From positions 8,398,001-8,462,000 of the forward strand of contig NZ_CP107899.1 in assembly GCF_036013915.1 (NCBI RefSeq): a stretch of 64,000 nucleotides of DNA. Direction: 5' to 3'. Shown here in pieces: positions 1 through 8,200 of this stretch. The notes under the pieces are model-generated. The model did not search any database. It was not told the DNA's origin and saw only the letters and a list, made by a program, of their open reading frames with translations. Within the stretch, counting starts at the first letter, position 1. Every line of letters starts with the position of its first letter. A program made the translations under genes and the position numbers. This stretch comes from Streptomyces sp. NBC_00464. Lineage in GTDB: Bacteria; Actinomycetota; Actinomycetes; Streptomycetales; Streptomycetaceae.

Positions 1-2
1 GC

Positions 3-971
3 CGCACCATCACCCAGACGTCCGGCGCCACCATCGGCTACTACGCCAACGACCTCGTCCAGCAACAGACCTTCGGCACCAACCGGCAGACCTGGAACCT
101 GGACGCGGCCGGCCGCCTCGCCACCTGGACCACCGAAACCAACAGCGCCGGCACCTGGACCCAGACCGGCGCCAAGACCAACCACTACGGCAACGACACC
201 GACAGCCCCGACTGGACCGCCGAGAACACCGGCGGCATCCGCAGCCGCAATGTGCAGGGCAGTGGCGGTGACCTGGACGCGGTCACCAGCGCCACGGGCG
301 ACACCGTCCTGCAGCTGTCGGATATCCACGGGGACACGGTTGTCCAGCTGCCGCTGGATACGACAAAGGCCCCGACCGCCACCTCGTACGACGAGTACGG
401 CAATCCCGAATCCGCGTCCGCCACCCGCTACGGCTGGCTCGGCAGCAAACAACGCTCCAGCGAAACGGTCACCGGGGCCACCCTCATGGGAGTGCGCCTC
501 TACGACCCGACCGCCGGTCGCTTCCTCTCCACCGACCCGGTCCTCGGCGGCAACGCCAACGCGTACGAATACTGCAACGGCGACCCGGTCGACCGATTCG
601 ACCTCGATGGAAGATGGTGGCATTTCCGTAGACTGGTCCGCAGGGCGGGCCGGTTCGTCGCCCACCATCAGACACTGGTCTCCTACGCCCTCGCGGGAGC
701 GTGCTCCTTCGCAACCGAAGACTGGGGAGCTCCCGCCTGCGCGGCAGGTGCGGGAGCCGTGACGGGATGGATCTCCTATCGCTACGGTCACAAGCGCCGG
801 AGCCGTCATATCGGTGGATACTGGGCCAGCAGCTGGCGCGGAGCCCGCGACGGGCTGTACGGCTACGGCGCCGGCCGCACAGCTCACTACACCCGCCGCG
901 CGAGAACCGTATGGCGATCCGCGAGGCATTGGTGGCGAGGCCGCTACACGCATGTCTGGCCCCACTACTAA
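3..971 (+). CDS. RHS-repeat polymorphic toxin, C-terminal part (5' end outside window)
   Basis: The reading frame is already open at the left edge and ends at TAA 969-971. The first ~90 codons read as YD/RHS-type repeats (pattern GYYANDLVQQQTFGTN, then WNLDAAGRL). The RHS core signature follows around 505-600: VRLYDPTAGRFLSTDPVLGG, then NAYEYCNGDPVDRFDLDG. The ~115 residues after the core are the variable effector tip. This tip is very rich in Arg, Trp, Tyr and His, with a short hydrophobic stretch (LVSYALAGACSFA). I do not recognise the toxin family. RHS proteins form a shell that delivers the C-terminal toxin; the toxic activity here is unknown. A small membrane protein follows 18 bases downstream and is the natural immunity candidate. 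Family assignment is firm; the tip function is not. Confidence 0.85.
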   Translation, partial: RTITQTSGATIGYYANDLVQQQTFGTNRQTWNLDAAGRLATWTTETNSAGTWTQTGAKTNHYGNDTDSPDWTAENTGGIRSRNVQGSGGDLDAVTSATGDTVLQLSDIHGDTVVQLPLDTTKAPTATSYDEYGNPESASATRYGWLGSKQRSSETVTGATLMGVRLYDPTAGRFLSTDPVLGGNANAYEYCNGDPVDRFDLDGRWWHFRRLVRRAGRFVAHHQTLVSYALAGACSFATEDWGAPACAAGAGAVTGWISYRYGHKRRSRHIGGYWASSWRGARDGLYGYGAGRTAHYTRRARTVWRSARHWWRGRYTHVWPHY

Positions 972-989
972 CCGAAGGGAAGGCTTCGC

Positions 990-1205
990 ATGTTCCGTGA
1001 CCCCCGTGTCCACACCCGCAAGTGGGCTGCACGCCACCCTCTGGGTATGGGACTGGTCGTCGGGGCGATCTTCTACCTGGTGGAAGTCATCGCGACCGGA
1101 GACCTCCTGGGAACGCTCCCCTTCGCAGCGGTGATCGGGGCCATTTTCTGGGTCACCTCTCTCGGTGAGCGGCGCCGCAGGAAGAAGCACCACCTGCCGC
1201 GCTGA
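990..1205 (+). CDS. small two-helix membrane protein, candidate RHS immunity protein
   Basis: A 71-residue protein with a GAAGGG ribosome-binding site before the ATG and only 18 bases after the RHS stop. It has two hydrophobic helices (about residues 18-36, GMGLVVGAIFYLVEVIA, and 42-56, LPFAAVIGAIFWVTSL). The tail is basic (ERRRRKKHHLPR). It is predicted to sit in the cytoplasmic membrane. The position directly behind a toxin tip suggests immunity, but no immunity family is recognisable, so that role is inference from context only. A membrane immunity protein would fit a membrane-active toxin. Confidence 0.55.
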   Translation: MFRDPRVHTRKWAARHPLGMGLVVGAIFYLVEVIATGDLLGTLPFAAVIGAIFWVTSLGERRRRKKHHLPR

Positions 1206-1509
1206 CCGGGCACCACGCGATACGGGTGTGAAATCCGCACCCGTATCGCGCGTGCCCCCCCTCGTCCGGGCACCGCTCGCGATGCCCCGCGCCCCATTCA
1301 CCCTTGCACCGGGGCAGGGGAACCCGAGCGTCACGCGGCCACGCGTCCCCCTGCCCGGTCACCGCAATCCCCACGGAAATCTCGTGCGTAAATTCGTCGC
1401 ACCTATTCTTCTCCTGCCCGTCTTCCTGTTCTCCGCCTGACCAGCGGAAAGACCGCCGACGCCTGACCGAGCGGCTTGCGGACGATGCCCGAGCCTCCGC
1501 CTGTCGGTG

Positions 1510-1812
1510 TTGCCCGTGGTGAGCTCGGTGAACTGCTTGTCGAGGCGCCACATGCGATGACTGGTTACCGCCGGGCGAACCGCACTGGGCCACGCAGCAT
1601 GGGCAGTGCGACACCCGCGAGGTCGTTCTCCAGCGCGACGGGCAGGACGTCGTCAGGGACGACAAGTGCCGGGCTGTGGAGGGCATCTGGTACAGCGAGT
1701 ACGACGGCAGGACCTTCACCGTCGCCGGCCAGCTCGACATCGACCACGTTGTCCCGCTGGCCGCGGCCTGCCGGGCCGGCGCCGACCGGATCTGCCCCAT
1801 GCCCGCAGGCAC
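1510..1812 (+). pseudogene. HNH nuclease-family (DUF1524/GmrSD C-terminal type) remnant, frameshifted
   Basis: Two frames together read as a DUF1524-type HNH protein. The first frame gives LGELLVEAPHAMTGYRR (about 1510-1575). The second, from about 1580, gives PHWATQHGQCDTREVVLQRD and then GQLDIDHVVPLAAA, which contains the DIDHVVPL metal-site motif. A frameshift near 1575 and loss of everything after about 1810 make it non-functional. The next stretch switches abruptly to a kinase tail, so the downstream half was lost by deletion. Actinobacterial members are usually secreted proteins of about 200 residues. Confidence 0.6.
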
Positions 1813-1877
1813 AGTCACCCAGCGCGCATTCCGTGAGGTGACGACGGATGGCGAGTTCCCGGGCGAGGCGGATCTTT

Positions 1878-2030
1878 CTGCCCCGGGTCCCACTGCACAC
1901 CCTGCGCCCGGACGCGCCCGAGGAGCTGGAGCGGCTCGTCACCCAGCTCCTGGCCAAGGACCCGGCTCAGCGGCCGGCCTCTGCCGGGAAAGTCCGGGAC
2001 GTCCTCAACGAGATCAACGACCGGCATTTC
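1878..2030 (+). pseudogene. Ser/Thr protein kinase C-lobe fragment
   Basis: About 45 codons read VPLHTLRPDAPEELERLVTQ followed by LLAKDPAQRPASAGKVRDVL. This is the alpha-H/I end of a PknB-type kinase domain, where the Arg of the DPxxRP motif caps the C-lobe. Nothing N-terminal of it survives. It is joined upstream to an HNH remnant and downstream to a DnaJ-like remnant, so it is deletion debris rather than a working enzyme. Confidence 0.55.
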
Positions 2031-2054
2031 GGACCGCACCGCCCAGCCGTGGCC

Positions 2055-2355
2055 GGGACCTTACGCACGACATCGACGTCACCCCGGCGGAAGCCACCGA
2101 CGGATCGGTCAATCCCCTGCGGATCACCACGCACAAGCCCTGTCCCGCCTGCGCCGCCAGGACAGACGAGAAGGCGGCACGGTCCTGCACGACCGGCGAG
2201 GGGGAAGGCCGGCTCATCCAGCAGCGCACCTACAGGTCGGCATCCCCGCAGGCATCCGGGACGGCCAGAAGGTCCGGCTCCGCGAGCTCGGCAGTCCTGG
2301 CAAGTACGGCGGTGCGCCCGGGGATATGTACGTGGCCGTGCGCGTCCAGGACTGA
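2055..2355 (+). pseudogene. DnaJ-like zinc-finger/C-terminal domain remnant
   Basis: The first part (about 2055-2220) reads THDIDVTPAEATDGSVNPL followed by HKPCPACAARTDE, like the start of a DnaJ substrate-binding domain with one CxxC knuckle. After a frameshift near 2225 the sequence continues VGIPAGIRDGQKVRLRELG and PGKYGGAPGDMYVAVRVQD, ending at TGA. The IPxGxxDGxxxRL and GGxPGDxYV signatures are typical of the DnaJ C-terminal domain. Streptomyces genomes often have such DnaJ-like proteins beside eukaryote-type kinases, so this and the kinase scrap before it may derive from one locus. Frame breaks make it non-functional. Confidence 0.5.
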
Positions 2356-2507
2356 ACTGCCGCCCGGTATTCAGCCAGGCCCGATGGCTTTGTGCCATTC
2401 GTCAGCGATCCGCCTCCAACATCACTGTGGCCCGGCTACACAGAAGGCTGCGGGTAGCGCCCTGCTTACCCTGCGTGGTGAGGCCGGTTGTGGGGGAGGT
2501 CTGAGGG

Positions 2508-2717
2508 TTGCTGACCATCAACGTGGCAGTGCTGCTCGCTGTCATCGTCGTCATCCGGTTGCGTCGGCGTACGCATGCCCGGAGCCGGCTCGACGAGAAG
2601 TTCACCGTCGTCATCGTCCTGGCGCTCGGGGTTCTCATCGCCCCGACACCGCTGGGCCACGGAATCATGGACTTCCTCGGCCAACTTGCGAGCGGCGTCA
2701 CTCAGGCGGGCCGATGA
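2508..2717 (+). CDS. small two-helix membrane protein upstream of Mrr-type nuclease
   Basis: A 69-residue ORF starting at TTG 2508. It has two hydrophobic segments (LTINVAVLLAVIVVIRL and FTVVIVLALGVLIAPTPLG) separated by a basic linker. Its TGA overlaps the ATG of the following Mrr-like gene (ATGA at 2714-2717), so the two are probably translationally coupled. No family is recognised. The pairing suggests membrane anchoring or control of the nuclease, which is inference only. Confidence 0.5.
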   Translation: MLTINVAVLLAVIVVIRLRRRTHARSRLDEKFTVVIVLALGVLIAPTPLGHGIMDFLGQLASGVTQAGR

Positions 2718-3442
2718 GTCCCCGCGCACGCAAAGGCCGCCCGGCAGTTGGCAGGCGCCGCCCACTGGTGCGGCAGCGGACCCGCAGGCCCAGCAAGCGG
2801 CGGACGGATGACCGGCTGATCGGATTCCTCGTAGCCATAGTCCTGGCCGTCGCCCTGGCCGTGGCCGTCGTCCACTGGCTGCTGGTCCACTGGTGGGTTT
2901 TGATCGTCCTCGGTGCGCTCGCGGTACTGGCCGGCGGTGGCTGGCTCTACCAGAAGCAACAGCAGGCACGGTGGGAAGCGGTCCGCGCGCAGGGACTGCG
3001 CTACGAGCTTCCCCAACTGGACGCCCTACACCATTCCCAGTTCGAGGACGCGGTGCGGGACCTGATGCACCGCGACGGCTGCCAGAACGCGGTCCGCGTC
3101 GGGGGCGGCGGAGACCTGGGCGCCGATGTGAAGGCCACCGACCCTTATGGGCGGCGCTGGGTGATCCAGTGCAAACACAGGCGCAACGGCCTGGCCGGGT
3201 CCGCCGTCGGGACACCCGACCTCCAGGTACTCAACGGCACAGCCCGCCAGGTCCACGGAGCCGACATCGCGGTGATCGTGACGAACGGCCGGGTGACCGC
3301 ACCGGCCGTGGCCTTCGCGAAACAGCAACGCCTCCACGTGATCGACCGCCACACCCTCGGAGCGTGGGCGTCCGGCTCACGCCCTCTGTGGGAGCTGCTG
3401 CGGGCCGTCCCGCCGCCCCGCAAGCCGACCGCTCTCTCCTGA
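2714..3442 (+). CDS. membrane-anchored Mrr-type restriction endonuclease
   Basis: A 242-residue protein starting at the ATG that overlaps the previous stop. The N-terminus is basic, followed by two transmembrane helices (about residues 35-75, LIGFLVAIVLAVALAVAVVH and LIVLGALAVLAGGGWLY). A PD-(D/E)xK nuclease fold of the Mrr_cat type follows: FEDAVRDLMHRDGCQNAVRV, then GGGGDLGADVKA with the catalytic Asp, then WVIQCKHR with the QxK pair. The Mrr family cuts modified or foreign DNA. Membrane-anchored versions are common in actinobacteria and their targets are unknown. The frame is open far upstream, but that part is relic sequence, so 2714 is the sensible start. Confidence 0.82.
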   Translation: MSPRARKGRPAVGRRRPLVRQRTRRPSKRRTDDRLIGFLVAIVLAVALAVAVVHWLLVHWWVLIVLGALAVLAGGGWLYQKQQQARWEAVRAQGLRYELPQLDALHHSQFEDAVRDLMHRDGCQNAVRVGGGGDLGADVKATDPYGRRWVIQCKHRRNGLAGSAVGTPDLQVLNGTARQVHGADIAVIVTNGRVTAPAVAFAKQQRLHVIDRHTLGAWASGSRPLWELLRAVPPPRKPTALS

Positions 3443-3539
3443 AACTGCCCTTTGACGAAGCGGGCGCGGCAGTACGTCAGGTCGCGGTGCTTGGAGGTTG
3501 ATGCTGCTGCTGGACGTTTTCGACGTGGTGTCCGAGGAG

Positions 3540-3775
3540 GAGGGCATTGATCCGGGTTGCGACCGGCTCTGCTTGCCTTGGTCGAGCCCGACGAGCGCGG
3601 TGACCCGATGGCGCCACTGTGGTGGACGACGAAGTCGACCCGAAAGTTGGCAGCGGCTCTGACCCGGCAGGGCCATCGCGTCTCTGCCGACACGGTCGCC
3701 AGCCTGCTGCGGGAGGAAGGCTTTAGTCTGCAGGCCAACGCCAAGGCCATCGAAGGTGCTCAAGGTATCGGGGCG
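3540..3775 (+). pseudogene. ISAzo13-family transposase N-terminal fragment
   Basis: A short stretch reads LLALVEPDERGDPMAPLWWT, then STRKLAAALTRQGHRVSADT and LLREEGFSLQANAKAIEGAQ. This is the conserved N-terminal third of ISAzo13-type transposases (helix-turn-helix, before the DDE domain). It breaks off right after IEGAQ, and no DDE residues follow. It is a remnant without visible terminal repeats. Confidence 0.7.
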
Positions 3776-3842
3776 GGGATGCACCGCTGCAAACCGTGCC
3801 GCCCCAGCCCTGCCACCTGGGGCACGTTGGGCTGTACGCCGG

Positions 3843-4952
3843 TCAGGAGCACCCGACTGCAGTGGTCATGCGGGCGTATGCCTCATCGAGTAGCTGGGGT
3901 GCTTCGGGAGGATGATCGGGCTCTGTGGTCATGCGGTGGATGGTGAGGCTGTGTTCGGTGCGGGTGAGGTCTGCCCGGGCGATCAGCTGGTCATGGGCGA
4001 GGAGGGGGCAGACGTAGTAGCCGTGGGCGCGGTGGTGGGCGGGTTTGTATGCCTCCAGGGTGTGAGTGAAACCGAAGAGCCGCTGGGTACGGGGTCTGTA
4101 CCAGATCAGGTTGTCGAACGGTCCCAGGAAGACGGCCGGGCCATCCGCTCTGCCGGGGTCTGTCAGGACGTCGGGATGTGCCCAGGTTGCCTTGGTCCAG
4201 CCAGAGACGGTGACAGGGAGCAAGGGGCTATGTGGGAGGAGCCGCGTGGCGGCGCGGGTGGGGATGCGGAGGTAGTCGGCGAGGTCGCTGGTGGTGGCGA
4301 TGCCGAGGGCGCGGCCGGCGTAGGTGAGCAGGGCGGTGAGGCATTCGTCGTCGGTCTGCGCCTCTGTGTGCAGGTGTGGGGGGAGGTGGCGTTCGGGGAG
4401 GTCGAGCAGACGTTCCCAGCGTGGAGTGCGGCGCACGCAGATGAGGTCGCCGGCCCACAACATGAACTCGGCGGCTCGTTTGGCCGGTCCCCAGGCCCAG
4501 CCGTTGCTCGCCCGGTCGCCGGGCTGTCGTAGCTCGCGCTGGGTGAGGGGGCCGTGTTCGCGGATCAGGTTGAGGATGCGGTCGCGTTCGGCGGGCTCGG
4601 GGTAATCGGGGCGGCGGCGGGCGGCGCGGCGGCGGAAGGCCCATAGGGGCCAGTCGTTGAGCGGTACCAGGGCGAGGGCATGGGCGGGGTACTCGAAGGC
4701 CACTGGTGGGGGAGCGATGCGCAGGTCAGCGTCGACTGCAGCTGTGGTGGTGTGGGGGAGACGGCTGGTGAAGGTGAGCTGGTGCGCCCGGGCCAGGACG
4801 TTGATGGAGTCGAGCTGGACGATGTGGAGCCGGTCGAGTACTCCCTCGACGGTTGGCTGGGGAAGGGCGGGGTGGATGCCGCTGGCGGCGATGGCCAGGC
4901 GCCGGGCCTCTGCGCGGGACAGATCGATGGCGGCCGGTGGGTGTGGGGTCAT
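3843..4952 (-). CDS. winged-helix protein of the YcaQ/AlkX (HTH_42) DNA glycosylase family
   Basis: A 369-residue protein of normal length for the HTH_42 family. It starts with LSRAEARRLAIAASGI and contains GVLDRLHIVQLDSINVLARA. QLD is the Q-hydrophobic-D motif that in E. coli YcaQ/AlkX contains the catalytic residues for unhooking interstrand crosslinks; the AlkZ branch has QxQ. Conserved AFEYPAHALALVPLNDWPLW follows. These proteins remove bulky alkylated bases. Actinobacterial relatives lie in genotoxin gene clusters as self-resistance enzymes (AlkZ for azinomycin). Its ATG overlaps the stop of the MFS exporter gene (ATGA), so the two are coupled, consistent with a resistance cassette. Substrate is unknown. 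Confidence 0.8.
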   Translation of the reverse strand: MTPHPPAAIDLSRAEARRLAIAASGIHPALPQPTVEGVLDRLHIVQLDSINVLARAHQLTFTSRLPHTTTAAVDADLRIAPPPVAFEYPAHALALVPLNDWPLWAFRRRAARRRPDYPEPAERDRILNLIREHGPLTQRELRQPGDRASNGWAWGPAKRAAEFMLWAGDLICVRRTPRWERLLDLPERHLPPHLHTEAQTDDECLTALLTYAGRALGIATTSDLADYLRIPTRAATRLLPHSPLLPVTVSGWTKATWAHPDVLTDPGRADGPAVFLGPFDNLIWYRPRTQRLFGFTHTLEAYKPAHHRAHGYYVCPLLAHDQLIARADLTRTEHSLTIHRMTTEPDHPPEAPQLLDEAYARMTTAVGCS

Positions 4953-6217
4953 GTGCCCGCCTGAGCGGCAGGTGCCGGGGTGTCGGTGGCCGGAGGCGTC
5001 GTGGTGGCTGCGGGTTTGAGGGTTGGCAGGAGTGCGGCGGTCAGCAGGCCGAAGGCAGCGCAGCCGGTGAGGACGGTGAGGGCGGTGGTGAAGTGCTGTT
5101 GGGCGGTGAGGGCGCCGATGACGGCGGCGGTAATGCCGTTGGATACGTCGGTGCTGGCGGCGACCCAGGTGTTGGCCTCGGTGCGGACGTCGTCAGTGGC
5201 GTGGGCGTCGACCAGGAGGAAGGCGCTGATGAACAGTGGGGTGACGAAGAGTCCGGACAGGAGCAGGAGGGCGCCCAGGGCCCAGGGGGGCCGGGCGAGC
5301 AGGAGGAAGCAGGCAGGGAGGGCGAAACCTACGGTCAGCAGCCGGTAGAGGGTCCACAGCGGAAGGCGGCTGGTGGGAAGGACGGCGTAGAGGAGGCCGC
5401 CGATGACGCCGCCGGCGGATGTCGCGGCGAGCAGGGGGCCGATGAGGGCGGTGGTGTGCTCGTGCTGGCTGTAGGCGGGCACGTAGATGCCCATTCCGCC
5501 GAAGAGGCAGCCCATGACGAGCAGCGGAAGCATGATCATGACGATGCGGGGCTGGGCGAGTGGCCCCAGCCACCGGTGCGTGCTCCGTGCCGCGCTGGTT
5601 CGCACCGGTGCGGCGGGGGCCTTGGTGGGGGTAAGTCCGTAGGCGCGGGCGGCGGTCAGGTAGAGGGCGATCACCACCAGGAACATGGCGGCCGCGCTCT
5701 CGTAGGCGGTGACGGGGCCGAGGAAGGCGATCAGGGCGCCGGCGGTGAGCGGGGCGGCGACGAAGCCGGCTTCTTCGAGGATGCTGTCGGCCGAGTGCAC
5801 GGCTTTCAGGTCCTGCGGGCTGGTGACCAGGCGGCGCCATGAGGAACGCAGCGCCGCGTTCAGCGGCGGGCTGCTCATGTTCGCTGTGAGGGCGAGCAGG
5901 AGGGTGGTCCACCAGGGCCAGCGGGCGGCGACGCTGATGGCTGCTGTCGCGGTCAGGGCCATGGCGCTGGCGCCCATGACCGGGAGTGCGTGCCGGTGCC
6001 CCGCACGGTCCAGGAGGCGGCCGCGCAGCGGAACGAGGAGGGCCAGGACGAGGGTGGTGCTGCCGCCGACGAGGGCGGCGCGGCCGTAGCCGTAGCGGTC
6101 GGCCAGCGCGAGCAGCAGAGCGATAGGCAGGACCGCGGCCGTGGTACGGGCGGCGAAGGCGAGGGCGAGGAGCGGTCCGACCGGCCGGCGTCCGAGCACA
6201 GCGAGGATCTTGGGCAT
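4949..6217 (-). CDS. MFS transporter, probable drug/metabolite exporter
   Basis: A 422-residue protein with about 12 hydrophobic helices in the 6+6 pattern of the major facilitator superfamily. Examples are VGPLLALAFAARTTAAVLPI at the N-terminus and VIGALTAQQHFTTALTVLTG late in the protein. The loop LVPLRGRLLDRAGHRHALPV resembles the MFS motif A (GxxxDRxGxR). It overlaps both neighbours by ATGA: upstream the unknown 6217-6939 gene, downstream the YcaQ-like gene. Exporter plus DNA-repair enzyme in one coupled operon suggests export of, and protection from, a DNA-damaging compound; this is inference. Confidence 0.85.
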   Translation of the reverse strand: MPKILAVLGRRPVGPLLALAFAARTTAAVLPIALLLALADRYGYGRAALVGGSTTLVLALLVPLRGRLLDRAGHRHALPVMGASAMALTATAAISVAARWPWWTTLLLALTANMSSPPLNAALRSSWRRLVTSPQDLKAVHSADSILEEAGFVAAPLTAGALIAFLGPVTAYESAAAMFLVVIALYLTAARAYGLTPTKAPAAPVRTSAARSTHRWLGPLAQPRIVMIMLPLLVMGCLFGGMGIYVPAYSQHEHTTALIGPLLAATSAGGVIGGLLYAVLPTSRLPLWTLYRLLTVGFALPACFLLLARPPWALGALLLLSGLFVTPLFISAFLLVDAHATDDVRTEANTWVAASTDVSNGITAAVIGALTAQQHFTTALTVLTGCAAFGLLTAALLPTLKPAATTTPPATDTPAPAAQAGT

Positions 6218-6939
6218 CAGGCTTCCGTCCCCGTAGCTGTGTTCGTACCGGTCTGGGCTTCTGGCCCGGGGCCGGTTTCCGGTTCGGTGGTGTGGGTGGC
6301 GGTGGCGCGCAGGGTGTCGGCGTGGAGCAGGACCAGGCGGGCGACGGCCTGGCCGCGGTGCAGGGTGATGGGGCGTGTGGGCCGTACGGCGATGCTCATG
6401 CCGCCTCGTGCGGTCATGGCGTTGACGGTTTTTGCGGAGATCACGCCCAGCGGTACTTCAAGGCCGTCCAGCGGCAGCGGCATGACCATGAGGAAGGTGT
6501 GTTCCGGCACGTGGGCTGACCAGCCCAGTCTCCATTCCACAGTGCCTTGGCCGTTGGGGACGAACATGCCTTCCCAGCCGCCTCCTTGGCCGCGGTAGTC
6601 GCCCAGGTGCAGCCAGTCGGTGTCCTTGGTCGCCAGCCAATCCTCGCCGCGCTGCCACAGCCCCGCCCGGCTGAGCCGGTGGCCGACTTTCTGGATGTTC
6701 TCCTGGGAGGGAACGGCGACCCCCAGGTCCTGAAGCGGGCTCATCGTCACCGCGATGGGGGAGTGGATGCTCCACCCCAGCTCCTGGCCCAGAACCCATG
6801 GCGGGCAGTCGGCGGGCAGGCGGGGGATGCGCAGGTAGCGAAAGGACTGTGTGTAGGCGTCGCGTTCCGCGCGCGCCCCGGCCCGGTCGACCCGGGGTTT
6901 GTCCGGCACCAGGGCCCACGGCTGGAGCGAACGGAACAT
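6217..6939 (-). CDS. unknown protein coupled to MFS exporter (possibly DUF6065-like)
   Basis: The conserved-looking part starts at MFRSLQPWALVPDKPRVDR (ATG at 6939). In-frame alternatives are GTG 6948 and a start at 7032, but the extra residues look non-coding. Notable stretches are CPPWVLGQELGWSIHSPIAV, ATKDTDWLHLGDYRGQ and EHTFLMVMPLP. The C-terminal beta-rich part reads GMSIAVRPTRPITLHRGQAV. The layout loosely resembles DUF6065 proteins (a GWxxxSPI element followed by a beta-sandwich), but I am not sure. The last ~25 residues are low-complexity (ETGPGPEAQTGTN). Its stop overlaps the MFS start, so it is translated with the exporter. Function unknown. Confidence 0.6.
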   Translation of the reverse strand: MFRSLQPWALVPDKPRVDRAGARAERDAYTQSFRYLRIPRLPADCPPWVLGQELGWSIHSPIAVTMSPLQDLGVAVPSQENIQKVGHRLSRAGLWQRGEDWLATKDTDWLHLGDYRGQGGGWEGMFVPNGQGTVEWRLGWSAHVPEHTFLMVMPLPLDGLEVPLGVISAKTVNAMTARGGMSIAVRPTRPITLHRGQAVARLVLLHADTLRATATHTTEPETGPGPEAQTGTNTATGTEA

Positions 6940-7038
6940 CACATCGGCCACGGCGCTCTGCTTTCTGACGACGGCAGGGGATAGGCCCCGGACACGGGCG
7001 CGGGCGCCTGGGCAGGGGGACTGAGCGGGCAAGGAAGA

Positions 7039-7072
7039 GGGGCCGGAGACCGCGAGGGCGGTCTCCGGCCCC
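7039..7072 (-). terminator. perfect 15-bp hairpin after the first beta-propeller gene
   Basis: GGGGCCGGAGACCGC at 7039-7053 pairs perfectly with 7058-7072 around a GAGG loop. It lies 9 bases beyond the stop of the minus-strand propeller gene (7081). It probably ends or attenuates transcription before the unknown/MFS/YcaQ operon, which would then need read-through or its own promoter. Confidence 0.7.
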
Positions 7073-7080
7073 GGAGGGGG

Positions 7081-8136
7081 TCAGGCCTGGACGTCTGCGC
7101 GTTCGATGCGACGCTGGCGCTCATCGGCGGGCAGGCTGTCGAGGTCGAACATCACCACCGAGCACGGCCCGTACCCGACGAAGATTTCCTCGTACTCGAA
7201 GACTCCCTCGTCCCGGTCCAGCGGCGCCGACTTGAGGTCGACCATGGTCAGGGAGTTCGGGGCGTGGTTGGGGTGGCCGGCCACCATCATGTTGGCGCGG
7301 GCGAAGTTCGTGATGTAGACCGTCTCGTCCCCGGGGTCGACGACGAGGCCGCGGGGCCCTGAGCCGACCGGAATCCTCCGCGTCACCTCCAGGGTCTCCA
7401 CGTCGACGACCACGATGCTGTTGGTGTTCTCCACCGTCAGCAGCGCGAAGCGACCGTCGTCGGTGAAGGCCACCGCCCGGCCACCGTGGGAGCCGACCGG
7501 AATGTGCGTGGTCTCGTCGGTCTCGACGTCGATGACGGTCAGGTAGTTGGCCTGTGTGTTGGCGACGAACACGTGGCGCCCGGACGGGGCGATGGCCAGG
7601 CTGTAGGGGTGTGCCTCGCGGTCGACGGGGATACGGGCCAGCTCCGTGACCTGCTCCGGATTCCCCTCGGGGCCGGAGAGAGCGCTGATGTCGAGCTTGC
7701 TGACGTAGCCGTCGCCCCACACACAGACGTAGGCGACCTGTCCGTCGGCGGTGATGCCCATGTGGCGCGGGTCGCGGCCGGTCGCGATCTGGAGGAGCTC
7801 CACGTTCAGCTCGAGGTCCACGACCGACACCGTGTTCGAACCCGAGTTGGAGACCAGCAGGTAGCGCTCGCCCGGCACGATGCCCATGCCGCGCGGCCCG
7901 TGCCCGACCTCGATGCGCCGTACCTCCTTGAGCGTGACCGCGTCGATCTCGGAGAGCGTGTTCTGGCTCGTGTTGCACACGAAGCCACGGCCGTCCTTGG
8001 TGAACTTCACCCCGCCGCGCGGGGCGTTGCCGACCGGGATCTGCGCGACGGTCCGGTGCTCGCCCGGACCGGTCTTGGCCACGACGGAGACGACACCGTC
8101 GTCGGTGTCCGTCGAAAACAGCTGGATGTTCCGCAT
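7081..8136 (-). CDS. YVTN/YncE-family seven-bladed beta-propeller protein
   Basis: About 351 residues from ATG 8136 (MRNIQLFSTDTDDGVVSVVA), with AGGAG and AAGGGA upstream; an earlier in-frame start at 8187 lacks such a site. Repeating blades have the YVTN pattern: NTLSEIDAVTLKEVRRIEVG, NTVSVVDLELNVELLQIATG, YLTVIDVETDETTHIPVG and NSIVVVDVETLEVTRRIPVG, each followed by a G(P)RGxxxxPGxxxxYxxNxxxN turn. No signal peptide is visible, so it appears cytoplasmic, unlike many YncE proteins. A second propeller gene lies at 9545-10507. Propellers of this class bind partners or DNA rather than catalyse. Its role with the neighbouring oxygenase is unknown. Confidence 0.8.
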   Translation of the reverse strand: MRNIQLFSTDTDDGVVSVVAKTGPGEHRTVAQIPVGNAPRGGVKFTKDGRGFVCNTSQNTLSEIDAVTLKEVRRIEVGHGPRGMGIVPGERYLLVSNSGSNTVSVVDLELNVELLQIATGRDPRHMGITADGQVAYVCVWGDGYVSKLDISALSGPEGNPEQVTELARIPVDREAHPYSLAIAPSGRHVFVANTQANYLTVIDVETDETTHIPVGSHGGRAVAFTDDGRFALLTVENTNSIVVVDVETLEVTRRIPVGSGPRGLVVDPGDETVYITNFARANMMVAGHPNHAPNSLTMVDLKSAPLDRDEGVFEYEEIFVGYGPCSVVMFDLDSLPADERQRRIERADVQA

Positions 8137-8200
8137 GTGGTTCCCTTTTCTCCTGGTGTTTTTCTGACGGGCAGAAGAGCCCGGCACATGAGGGGGGCTT

